NCBI GenBank assembly: GCA_028751875.1
Contig: CM054162.1
Coordinates: forward strand, 9,255,757 to 9,319,756
DNA length: 64,000 nt
From: Rapana venosa
Lineage: Eukaryota; Mollusca; Gastropoda; Neogastropoda; Muricidae
Direction of reading: 5' to 3'
Shown: positions 54,341 to 64,000 of the stretch, piece after piece
Layout: every line of letters begins with the position of its first letter
Numbering within the stretch: position 1 is the first letter of the stretch
Position numbers and translations under genes: made by a program
The notes under the pieces: model-generated
What the model saw: the letters and a program-made list of their open reading frames with translations, nothing else
The model's database searches: none
Told to the model about the DNA's origin: nothing

Positions 54341-54590
54341 CTCTTTTGAATTTTGTTTCCTGTGTATATATATACACACACACACACTACAGCAATGTTT
54401 TGTTTCCTGTGTATTTACATACACACACACACTACAGCAATGTTTTGTTTCCTGTGTATATACATACACACACACACTACAGCAATGTTTTTTCCCCTGT
54501 GTATATACATACACACACACTACAGCAATGTTTTGTTTCCTGTGTATATACATACACACACATGCACACTACAGCAATGTGTGTATGTAT
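54341..54590. repeat. ~60-bp minisatellite, 4-5 units
   Basis: TTTTGTTTCCTGTGTATATA, then CATACACACACACACTACAG and CAATG, repeated at 54351, 54407, 54465(T variant), 54530. It seems to have grown from the (CA)n next to it. Confidence 0.88.
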
Positions 54591-54799
54591 ATGATAAGAA
54601 TGTAGTTTTGTCAGTCTCCAACGTCAAAGTATAACATTTCTCTGACTTTTCTGTCTCTGTATGAAGCGGTTTTGCATGTTATGTTTATCGAGCGTGATAT
54701 AGGTGCTAAGCTCGTTGTTGTTGCTGTTGTTGCTTTGATCATATGTTGTTTTGTGCAACTGTTAAGTTATCTTTTCTTTGGGAATTATTGTTGTTGTTT

Positions 54800-55455
54800 T
54801 TCAGTCCTGGGCTAGAGCTCCAAAGTTTACCAGTGGTGAGATATTTTGCATATGCCGCCATGAAGGTAGCCACATTTCAACTTCAGGCATTGTGTCTAAA
54901 CACGACACCTGTGTGCATGCATGTTAACAAATGTCGTCATCCCTTCCAACCAGCACAAAATGGCCTACTCCTTCTTTCTTTCGTCTTCTTCTTTTTTGGT
55001 CATGTTTCTCCCAGGGGAGGTTTGACATTGATGAGCCTTTGCCATCTTTCTCTGTTTTGAGCTTCCTCCTCATTTATGCCCCTTTCTCTAAAGATCATCT
55101 GCAATACAGGCAGCCCAGGTTTTGCTAGGTCTTCCCTTTGGTCTCTTTCCATCCACTACGAAGTTCATTGCTCTTTTTATGATGTGGTGGTCTGCTTTCC
55201 GTTGAACAGGCCACAAAATGCCTGCTACTTCCCAAAAAACAACGGGTTTTGAACATGTGTGCAAGATGCTCTGCGTGCGTTCGCACACAGGGCCTTGGTT
55301 CATAGTCTTATCCTAAGGATTTTTGGGGTAAGTGGAGTCAGAAATGATGTTAACTCCAGAGGAAAATTCCCTAAAACAGGCGCCTCTGTGCTGGCTCGAT
55401 CACGGGCCGTCATATCTCGAGCGCAACGCTCTAACCACTAGGCTATCCCACCTCT
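54800..55455 (-). repeat. S4 fragment, LINE3 fragment and S2 fragment
   Basis: 54805-54915 S4 3' end; 54985-55205 LINE3 (minus strand, starting GGCATAAATGAGGAGGAAGC); 55205-55452 S2 body and head (CTCTAACCACTAGGCTATCC). A retroelement cluster with nested junctions. Confidence 0.75.
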
Positions 55456-55499
55456 CACAAATTATCCTATCTTAATATTTCTTGAGTCTTTGAGGGTGC

Positions 55500-56440
55500 C
55501 CCCACGGTCGTCAGACTACGGGACAGATAGATAGATAGATAGATAGAATATTTCTACCTTGCAGACTCAGAACAGCACAGTGCTTTGTCTGTGGCAGCTC
55601 CGGGCACTACAGAGTTAACTCTTTCGCTGCCAAGTTTCTGACTGAAGAACTGTCTTCAGTGCCGAGTGTTTTTCAGCGCCGTTGCTGATTTCTCGGCGTT
55701 CAGTCTGTGTCTGTCAGAAAAACACGGTCGTTTTTTTTCCTCTCAAAACTGGATAGAGGGGTGAAGGACGATATGTCTGCTAGCCCATGCACAAGTTGAC
55801 TGTAGGTGTGAAACCTTGTTACTGTATGAAAAACTGTCCTTTTTTTAACGTGACCTGCACATGTACTGTTGGCTAAAGTTGCCTACGGTGGCGTAAGAGT
55901 TTAGGTAAACAGCTGTCTTGATGCGTTCTCTGCCGTGTCAGTTTTGGCCTTCAAATCTTTGGCTCTAGAATCTACTGCATTAACTTCAGTTCTTTTTGTG
56001 TGTGTGTGTGTTTATTACAAACGTCCTTTTTAAAATTGTATTTTTTAACAAGTTTATACTGTAATCAAAAACAAAAAAAATACTTCTGGGTTTTTCCAGG
56101 GTATTTCATTTATAAACAGTTGTGATGAAGTTGTTGTTGATTTTGAAGAGATTTAGGTATGCTTTTTTACAATTATTTGAAGAATTCATGTAAGGATGGT
56201 ACAGTCCCTAAATCGGATAGCTCCACAGGGACTGTCATACAATCAAACCATATATTTTTTTTATGTCAGTGAATGTAAGTAGAGTCAGATCACAAACACA
56301 CCTAACGAACGTACACAGACCAGCAAAATATTTTTAGGATTGGTTGCAATTTTAAAGAAGAGTTGTTTAACCTAGCTCGTGCTAGCATATAACATCATTA
56401 TGGCGTCTTACCCAGAAGCAAAACAAACCCTTTTCTTTTT
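55500..56440. other. Intergenic, AT-rich; possible TTAA element edge
   Basis: GTTAACTCTTTCGCTGCCAA at 55611 resembles the left ends at 6064 and 16223 (TTAAC.TCTTA...), but no matching right end was found. The rest is unique. No gene. Confidence 0.4.
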
Positions 56441-56920
56441 TTTTCCCAGCAAGAGCTCGGAGATTCACCGATTGTGAGATGTTCGCGTATGCGACTGGTG
56501 TTAAAAAATTTTTTTTACTTCACCTTGAAGGTAGCCGCATTCTGACTTCAGGGAAGGAAGGTGGCAGGATGGTTAAGACGTTCGTCTGCCAACAAGTAAA
56601 CTGTGAGGTTCTGGGTTTGATTCCCAGCCTCGCCCTTTCTTCCCAGTTTGACCAAAAAAATCAAACTGAATGTCAAAGTCCTTCGGATGAGACTATAAAC
56701 CAAGGCCCTGTGTGTGAACGCATGCAGAACATCTTGCGCACACGTTAAATCCTGTTCCGCTGTTTGAAAGAGTAGGCCATTGTGTGCCGGTGGGAACAGA
56801 TGACAAAATTTACAAAACCGCATGGATTAAAAAAAAAAAAGTAATCTGAGCGCTTTGATTTGTTGCTTTACAAGATTCAGCGCTATATAAATTCCATACA
56901 TTATTATTATTATTAGAAAA
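56440..56920 (+). repeat. S4 fragment (-) then S3 with S6 tail (+)
   Basis: 56445-56550 inverted S4. S3 from GGAAGGTGGCAGGATGGTTA (56555) through GTCCTTCGGATGAGACTATA to ACAAAACCGCATGGATT, then an A run and the S6 tail ATCTGAGCGCTTTGATTTGT with (TTA)n. Confidence 0.85.
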
Positions 56921-57009
56921 CGAACCTAAATCTGGCAATCCTGAGCAGGACAGCTGCCTTTTTGCTGTGAAATGTAATGAAAAAAATGATCATCATTGGT
57001 TTCCCTTTT

Positions 57010-57530
57010 CCTTGGCTTGAGCTAGCTCAGAGGTTTACCAATGGTGAAATTTTTGCATATGCGACTTCTTCTTTTGTTGTTGTTTCATAGATTTGGTCTG
57101 CAGCTACCATGTTTGTAATATCTGTTTGAACTATTGATTATTTGTCATTGGTTGTATGACTGTGTAAGATTAGGTTGAATGCATGCGCTTTGATTTGTCT
57201 TTGCAAGATATAGCGCTATATAAGTTCCATTTATTATTATTATTATTATTATTCTTGTTGCCCTGCACCGTTTAGGTAGATGTATTCTTACTGGGTGACC
57301 GTTTGCGCGCCTTGGCTTCAGTACAGTTCCCCCAGTTCACCCAGCTGTAAATGGGTACCTGCCCTCTTTAGGGTCAGGGAAGGTAAAGCAGCGAGGGAGA
57401 GGAGATGGGCGCCGCCCTCAATATGCTGGCCCTAGAGAAGTGAGGTCTCTGACGCCTCGCTCCCCTACGACCACATAGGTTATGGGACTCCTTTACCTTT
57501 ACCTTTTATTCTGACTGCAGGAAGAACAAA
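57010..57530 (-). repeat. SINE S4 with two nested insertions
   Basis: GAGGTTTACCAATGGTGAAA...GCATATGCGAC, then an S6-type LINE tail (57100-57250), then CGTTTAGGTAGATGTATTCT, then S1 (57289-57506), then TATTCTGACTGCAGGAAG. The host pieces join into one S4 3' half. Confidence 0.75.
57289..57506 (+). mobile_element. SINE S1, 5'-truncated
   Basis: Begins at CTGGGTGACCGTTTGCGCGC, inside the end of the 5S-like block, and ends CCTTTACCTTT. Short TSD TATTCT (57283-57288 and 57507-57512). Confidence 0.85.
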
Positions 57531-57605
57531 ATTATCATTGAAAACATGAATGTAGTTCTAGTCAAAAGGACCAACTGCTTTGGAGCATTACGCATTTTTA
57601 GGGTT

Positions 57606-57700
57606 AATAATAATAATAATAATACATGGAATTTATACAGCGCTATATCTTGCGAAAAACAAATCTAAAGCGCTGTATGATCGATCATAGCTAGGTTTTG
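57606..57700 (-). repeat. S6 LINE 3' tail
   Basis: TAATAATAATAATAATACAT, GGAATTTATACAGCGCTATA and AAATCTAAAGCGCTG. Confidence 0.75.
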
Positions 57701-57764
57701 TTGCTGTTGTTGTTGGTTTGTTTTTATTTGTGTTTTTTGTTTTTTTTTAAATGTCATCTTTCAA

Positions 57765-58118
57765 CAGACGCTATAGCCGAGTGGTTAAAACTGTTCGACT
57801 TCCATCCCACAGATCCATGAAGTCGTGGGTTCGAATCTGGTAAATTAAGGGATGGGGGATTTTTACGATCTCCAAGGCCAACTTGAAGTGCAGACCTGCC
57901 GGTGCCTCGATTCCTTTTGTGTACGTACACATGCGGAAGATCAAACACGCGCGTTAAAGATCCCGTAATTCACATCAGTGTTTGGCGGGTTGCGGAAACA
58001 GGAACATACCCAGCATGCATCCCCAGAGTCGGAATGTGGCTACCTTCATGGTGGGTGAAAATTATGGCATACGCAAAATCTTACCATCGGTGAATCTCGG
58101 AGCTCTACCCAATGAAGG
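57765..58118 (+). repeat. SINE S4, full length
   Basis: AGACGCTATAGCCGAGTGGT head (A box TAGCCGAGTGG), B box GGGTTCGAATC, body, and end CACCATCGGTGAATCTCGGA / GCTCTACCCAATGA. Confidence 0.88.
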
Positions 58119-58195
58119 GGGGGGGGGATTGCTTCAGGGTTTTTTTTATTCTTAAAAATTTTTTTTTAATGGATTTTATGTTTCGTAATCCTTTG

Positions 58196-58600
58196 ACTTG
58201 TTAATGTTGTTGTTAATGTTGTTGTTGTTACTGCTGCTGTTGTTGTTACTGCTGCTGTTGTTACTGCTGTTGTTGTTGTTACTACTGCTGTTGTTGTTAC
58301 TACTGCTGTTGTTGTTACTGCTGTTGTTGTTGTTGTTACTACTGCTGTTGTTGTTACTGCTGTTGTTGTTACTGCTGTTGTTGTTGTTATTGCTGTTGTT
58401 GTTACTGCTGTTGTTGTTACTGCTGCTGCTGTTGTTGTTACTGCTGCTGCTGTTGTTGTTACTGCTGTTTGTAATCCTTTGACTTGTTAATGTTGTTGTT
58501 ACTGCTGTTGTTGTTACTGCTATTATTGTTACTGCTGTTGTTGTTACTACTGTTGTTGTTGTTGCTGCTGTTGTTGTTTCTGTTGTTGCTGCTGAAGCCC
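58196..58600. repeat. (GTT/CTG/ACT)n triplet array with internal duplication
   Basis: About 400 bases of TTGTTGTTACTGCTG-type triplets. The flank TAATCCTTTGACTTGTTAAT (58186-58205) recurs inside at 58471-58490, so the array and its edge were duplicated. The poly-Leu frame is an artefact. Confidence 0.92.
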
Positions 58601-58754
58601 GTTCCTGCCTTACAGAAGAAACTTTACTTTTGCTGATCAGAACTGACGACGGTGAGATTAATTTAATAACAGAGATCTCAATTTTGTGTAATTTTTTTGG
58701 TTGATTCTGAATTCCATTGTGATGAGTATCTGTGTAAACATTTTTTGCCAAAAC

Positions 58755-59215
58755 AATATGGTTTTATTATGCTGAAGATGAGCCAATGTTCAAGTTTGGC
58801 TAAAACATTGTGGTTTTATTACATTCTAAAACAATGCAGTTTTATTACACTGTAAAACCAATATGGTTTTAGTATGCTAAAGATAAGCCTATATTTAAAA
58901 TTTTGGCTAAAACAATACAGTTTTATTATGCTAAAGATAAGCCTATGTTCAATTTTATTTGATAAAACATTGTGGTTTTATTACATTCTAAAACAATATG
59001 GTTTTATTACGCTAAAGATAAGCCTGTGTTCACATTTTTTAAAACTAAAACAATATAGCTTTATTATGCTAAAGATGAGCTTTTGTTCAAATTTTTGGCT
59101 TAAACAATATGGTTTTATCGCACTGTGAAACAATGTGGTTTTACTACACTCTATAACTGTATGGTTTCGTTACGCTAAAGACAAGCCTATGTTCAAATTT
59201 TAAGTTGTTCATAAT
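58755..59215. repeat. AT-rich tandem repeat, ~75-bp units
   Basis: AAAACAATATGGTTTTATTA, TGCTAAAGATAAGCCTATGT and TCAAATTTTGGCT recur about six times with decay (58757, 58852, 58908, 58990, 59045, 59105). Confidence 0.85.
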
Positions 59216-59282
59216 TTCACCACCCTAAAGATAACCTTTTGTATAGATTCTGGGCTAGTGTAGAATGGTTTCATTACCCAAA

Positions 59283-59375
59283 TCTATTCTCGAAGTCGAA
59301 TGCAGCAACCTCAATGGTGGGTAAAAACGGTCGCATACCCAAAATCGCACCATTGGTGAACTGTGAAACTATAGC
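59283..59375 (+). repeat. SINE S4 3' fragment
   Basis: TCTCGAAGTCGAATGCAGCA, GGTGGGTAAAAACGGTCGCA and CACCATTGGTGAACTGTGAA. Confidence 0.7.
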
Positions 59376-59690
59376 TGAAGAATGAAACAAAAATCTAAAG
59401 ACGAGGTGGCCTTATTCTAGGGGTGATGTACTCTTTCTGCTCTGCAAGATTATCATGAAAGTTGTTTACTTTAAAAATGTCTAAATCTTACCATTGATAG
59501 AGAGGCTTCAAAGGTTTGAATGAACGCAGGTGGAAAAAAAAAAATCACTTTTCAGTTGTGTTGGTTGTTCATGTAACTTACAAAAAGAAAACTGAACTGA
59601 ACCAATATAATGAAGGAGATTGAAAATATGTACGCAGTTAGTTTTTATGATGCGAAATGTGCCCCTGATATATGCGCTGTTATTGCGAAC
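59376..59690. other. No feature recognised
   Basis: AT-rich unique sequence. Nothing coding. Confidence 0.6.
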
Positions 59691-59694
59691 TATA

Positions 59695-59965
59695 TTTTTG
59701 TCTTGTATTCTGTATCCATAGTATCTTAAATTCTGTTAATATTCTTGTCTTCTTTGTTATCAGAAAACTGTTCATCTATATTATCTTATATTCTGTTAAT
59801 ATTCTTATCTTCTTTGTTATCAGAAAACTGTTCGTCTATATTATCTTATATTTTGTTAATATTCTGATGTTCTTTGTTATGAGAAAACTGTTCTAGTAAT
59901 TTCATTTATTTTGTTAATATTCTGATGTTCTTGTTCTGAAACTGTTCTTATGTTATCTTATTTCA
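59695..59965. repeat. 60-bp AT-rich tandem repeat, ~4 units
   Basis: TTCTGTTAATATTCTTGTCT, TCTTTGTTATCAGAAAACTG and TTCATCTATATTATCTTATA at 59730, 59790, 59850 and a degraded fourth. Open in one frame but low complexity. Confidence 0.9.
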
Positions 59966-61290
59966 TAAATTTTATGTCTATTATTTAAAAACGTTTGAAA
60001 GTAATGTTGTGCAATGTTTATTCACCTGGTGTGATTCTGAACATTCAATGATCTGATGTAAGCACTTCTAATATTGTATTATATATATATGAATATTTAT
60101 ATATTATATATTATATATACATAATTATTATTATGCAATTGGTGAAATACCGCTTATAACAGAAGAGTTACTTTGAATATCTGTGCTTAATGTTACATAT
60201 CTGCATATCTATCATCTTCCTTTCCGTTGCAAACGCACAAACATATGCATGAATTCAGCAGATGTACAAATACAAATACAGATAAACTCAACTACACACA
60301 CTACAACACACACACATTATACATGTCGCCTGCTACAATCCCACAAATTATGCATGAACTCTACACATGCATAAAATACACATAATGCACACAGGCCCAC
60401 ACATATTAATCCAAACACAACTCTGTTGCTCGTCCTGCTGTCTGTACTCTCACATTTACTCACTGATGCTTAGCAATTATCCTTATTTTTACTCTCATGT
60501 AAACCGACCTTTACTCTCTTCATGTTAATCCCCTGTTGATCCCTCATCACAAGTTAACAACCATCGACTTATTCACCCTCTCTTCGATATTTAATTCTGA
60601 AATAATTTCCTTAATCCTCTTTATGTCTTTATTGTGAAATAACTGGATGCTCTCATGAAAAAACCCCCCCACATATCCATCCAAAATTACAACAAAACAC
60701 CAACCACCATAATCCACCCCCCTCCATTCCCAAAGCACCCCAAAGAAATAAAACCACAACCCCTCCCCCAACCAATCAAAACAAAGCCAAAAAACCCCCA
60801 CCGAAAAATCAAACAAAACAAAATCAATGAGAGATGGACCAAACTGTTACTGATTAATAATTCAGCAAGTTTTAATTTGATAAGCTTAAAAGTTTACCTG
60901 CATTCAAAATTGAAATCCTTATGTTTAATGAAACTTGTTATAAAATCATAAGTACGGTGATACAAGGGCGCCAACATTTTACAATCTTGATCACTGTGAT
61001 CGTATATTCATGACGTAGATTTTTTGAGAATTATGTTTTCTTTGGCAATGATCTCCCTTATGTCACATCTGCAACTTTTTGAATGTAAGAGTTTTGCTTT
61101 CTCATAGTCTTGCATTTATCTTCATCATTTTTGTTAAAAGCTTTTTGGTACGAGTTGAATTCATGTCACGGTGACAAGTAACTTGATTCAGATTGTTTGA
61201 ATGATTGTTACACGACAGTGAAATATGGAAGACATAACAAAACTTGTGGGACAATGAAGAAACAGTGATGCTTGGTTCGTGTCGCAGGAC
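59966..61290. other. AT-rich intergenic sequence
   Basis: Palindromic TATATA stretch at 60080-60120, CA run at 60295-60320, A/C-rich stretch 60660-60830. A minus-strand frame at 60547-60816 ends in a plausible-looking SIQLFHNKDIKRIKEIISEL, but its first half is compositional. No gene claimed. Confidence 0.5.
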
Positions 61291-61294
61291 TAAT

Positions 61295-61690
61295 GCATTA
61301 TCAAGCCTGTGGAAGTGGGTTTATATCATCAGATAGAAAAAAAATATTATCAAGCCTGTGGAAGGTGGGTTTATATCATCAGATAGAAAAAAAAATATTA
61401 TCAAGCCTGTGCAAGGTGGGTTTATATCATCAGATAGAAAAAAAATATTATCAAGCCTGTGCAAGGTGGGTTTTATATCATCAGATAGAAAAAAACAAAA
61501 AAAGGCTTGCAAGTGCGTCATATCATCAGAGAGAAAAAAACAGATTTCAAGCCTTCAGTGGTTTATTTCATCAGATAGAAAAAATATTATCAGCCTGTGC
61601 AAGGTGGGTTAACATACCATAGAAAACAATATATCAAGCCTGTGCAAGTTGGGTTTTATATCATCAGAAAAAAACAAAAAACAAAAAAAG
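61295..61690. repeat. ~50-bp tandem repeat, 7-8 units
   Basis: TATCAAGCCTGTGCAAGGTG, GGTTTATATCATCAGATAGA and an A run at 61301, 61349, 61400, 61449, then degraded units to 61675. Confidence 0.93.
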
Positions 61691-62345
61691 GCAGCAAAAC
61701 TTGCCCCCAAAATGGGAAAAAAACCCAGCTTTACCTTTTTTTTTCTTGTATTTAGATCAGTGTAATAATTTTGGCTTTAAGTGTTGAAATACCAGGGACA
61801 TAATAGAGTGCATTTCTTTCAGCATTTTCATCCATTTCTAGACCAGCTTTTCACTAACTTTTATTGTACTTTTTTTCCCTTTAGATATTTAGCAAACAGA
61901 ATTTGAGGTGGTAGTACTCATCCGTGCTCACAGAGTTACGATACTGTGCATGTTCTTCTTTTCAGATTTCAGAAATATTTTATATCTTGTTGATGTTCTT
62001 TGGTTTCTGTATTTTTTTGGGTTCAGTTTCTTTATATTGGGGCAGCATTTTCAGTTTGAAGATAATGTAGTGTGAACCTCAGTAGTCTTTGGATTCCCTG
62101 TTTGATTTTTGATTTTTTTATGCTGTGCTTGCCATATTTATCATTTTTAAAAGTAATCTGTGTGCAATAGTGGGACAGAATGAGTGTATTTTCTTCTTCG
62201 TTTTTATCTCTGTAGTTGAGAATTATACCCTCCTTTGTGATGAAGTAGTAATTATAGCTGTGGTTTGGTGTCCATTTATCTGTCATATTTCAAATATCTT
62301 TAGGGTTACACTTTTTGGAAATAAATGTGCTAGACTATTTGGTAT
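61691..62345. other. No gene recognised
   Basis: AT-rich unique-looking sequence. An AATAAA occurs at 62322-62327 on the plus strand but with no gene to assign it to. Confidence 0.5.
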
Positions 62346-62349
62346 GCTC

Positions 62350-62715
62350 CTCTGTGTTGTGTGGTGTGTGTTGTGTGGCGTGGCGTGTGTTGTGTGTGTG
62401 TTGTGTGTGCTGTATTTGTGTGTGTGTTGTGTACGTGTAATTTGTTTGTGTGTGTTTGTGTGTGTTGTGTGTGCATGTTTGTGTGTGTGTATGTGTATGT
62501 GTATGTGATTTGTGTGTGTGTTTGTTGTGTACGTGTAATTTGTGTGTGTTTGTGTGTGTGTTGTGTGTGCATGTGTTGTGTACGTGTAATTTTGTGTGTG
62601 TGTTTGTGTGCATGTATTTGTGTGTGTGTTGTGTGTGTGTGTATTTGTGTGTGTGTGTGTTGTGTACGTGTAATTTGTGTGTGTGTGTTTGTGTGTGTGC
62701 ACGCGCGCATGTGTC
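62350..62715. repeat. (TG)n-rich block with TACGTGTAATTTG units
   Basis: GTTGTGTACGTGTAATTTGT recurs five times (62426, 62526, 62578, 62660 and nearby) in a TG background, an incipient minisatellite. Reverse-strand His/Thr frames are artefacts. Confidence 0.9.
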
Positions 62716-64000
62716 CCCGCATGTGTGAGCATGAACCTCTTGCTATATAGGCAGCCATATTCTCACTCGAGAGAGGATTTTCTTCCCCATCATTAAATTA
62801 AAGGAGAGCATGGCTGAAAGCCCTCACAGCATACCATTCCAAAACACGCACGCACGCGCACACACACACACACACAAACACTGTGACACACACACTGTGA
62901 CACACACACTCCCCCTCCCCCAGCCCAAAACACAAAAATCTGCCTAAGAGCCTGTGAATGATTGATTTTTTTTTATTGGCAAACGGAATGAATGAATGAC
63001 ACTCACAAATCAATCGATATGGAATACACACAGAAAAGTCATTTATACATACAAACAAACATGTCTGAACATCTGTGACATCCCATTCTGAACCTTCTCT
63101 TTCTTCCCTTTGTATCCTTTTGCCATATCGTATCACAGACAATACACACACATGTCCCTTCATCTGACCTCACAAATTATATATATATGAAGCATGAGCA
63201 AAAGTTGAAAAAACAAACAAACACCATGTGAAATGGATAAAACAAAACAACAACAAAACCTTACAGGCATGAACTACAGTACATATTTACATCCTTTTTT
63301 GATGGAAAATTGTTTCAAAATTCATTATTGTCATTAACAAACATTTCATAAACCCTTAAAAGGCATGAGCTACAATATATGTTCACATTCTCCTTTTTTT
63401 CTGTTTTAAAAAAAAAAGGAAATTGTCAAAGTCATTATTATCATTTTAACAAATGTCAAAAGTCATTATTATCATTTTAACAAACTTTTCAAGAAGATAA
63501 GAATTTTTAGGTTAAAATTTGTTTTTCTTTTTAAGACGAGCAAATCTAAAAACATAACAAAAAAGTAAACCTGAACAATCATTTGTCATGAGATAGATAC
63601 AGAGAAACAAATGTGTTGTTTTTTTGTCAAATCACGGACCTCATACATACACATATTAATAATGGACACCTGGTACACATTGACATTAGACACGTAGATT
63701 GCATGAATGAAAGAATATCAACTTTCCAAGCATAACCGTTTATGTCCCAATTTTTGGAAACTTGACTCTTATTCGTCGAACGCTCAGACAGCAATTATTG
63801 TTGTCTGTCATCCATTTTCTTGCCACACAAATGACGATGAACATTATTCATTCTTCAGCAATTATTAAACAAAGGTGGTAATGCCTTTAAAAAAAATTCA
63901 ACTCATATGCACTTTGCTAAGTGTTATAAAATCAAAGATTTGCACATATCCAACATTCAAGTATTAAAAGTATCCAAGTATAACAATTTGTGTCCCAATT
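62716..64000. other. AT-rich right edge, no gene
   Basis: Short (CA)n with a CTGTGACACACACA duplication (62850-62905). Duplicated AAGTCATTATTATCATTTTA blocks at 63429 and 63460, and paired GGCATGA.CTACA segments (63267, 63362). R5 scrap at 63775-63815. Nothing coding. Confidence 0.55.

Noticed and set aside
57765..57850. A true tRNA gene at S4, S2, S3 or S7 heads
   Set aside because: A and B boxes are present, but anticodon and acceptor stems do not fold as a tRNA, and each is followed by a conserved SINE body.
58176..58751. Poly-Leu and Asn/Ser frames
   Set aside because: Triplet microsatellite translated in both directions.
60547..60816. Minus-strand 89-codon frame ending in a helical-looking segment
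   Set aside because: First half is Gly/Trp/Phe bias from an A/C-rich tract; no homologue recognised.

Overview
The window reads as gene-poor, repeat-saturated animal nuclear DNA. Vertebrate-type spliced genes have GT/AG introns of 1-6 kb. Long (TG)n, (AG)n, (CCA)n and poly-G/poly-C tracts are everywhere, and many tRNA-derived SINEs and 5'-truncated non-LTR retrotransposons fill the rest. A marine gastropod or other mollusc is my best guess from the SINE and microsatellite style; this is inference, not proof. One 500-base run of N (3858-4357) is a scaffold gap.

Two protein-coding genes are supported, in head-to-head orientation. On the minus strand (27154 down to 4358) are 13 exons of a TMEM245-type polytopic membrane protein (AI-2E transporter-like superfamily). 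All intron phases agree, giving about 627 codons. The N-terminal exon(s) were not found, and the C-terminal exons are in the gap or left of the window. On the plus strand (33636-53279) is a complete eight-exon uridine phosphorylase of 322 aa. A second, phase-compatible first coding exon lies at 36399-36439. About 6.5 kb separates the most upstream TMEM245 exon seen from the UPP start, and much of it is a decayed non-LTR retrotransposon (30842-32795).

The repeats are modular. I use provisional labels. S1 is a SINE with a tRNA-like head fused to a 5S rRNA-like segment. S2, S3 and S5 have different tRNA-like heads but share a core (GATGAGACTATAAACCGAGG). S4 is a tRNA-headed SINE and the commonest element. 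S7 and S8 are further SINEs. S6 is the 3' tail of a CR1/L2-like LINE, which some S3 and S5 copies also carry. R5 is an unclassified interspersed repeat. TTAA-flanked, piggyBac-like non-autonomous elements interrupt S4 copies at 6068-6762 and 19833-20933. The S4 copies are nested targets for S1, S7 and the TTAA elements.

The most unusual signal is that minisatellites have grown out of exon/intron boundaries. The 3' half and donor site of one TMEM245 exon are tandemly copied (21480-22340). The acceptor and 5' end of UPP exon 6 are tandemly copied six times (48648-49080). The acceptor of UPP exon 3 appears to lie in a SINE fragment. From 53.3 to 64 kb there are no convincing genes, only repeats and AT-rich tandem arrays.
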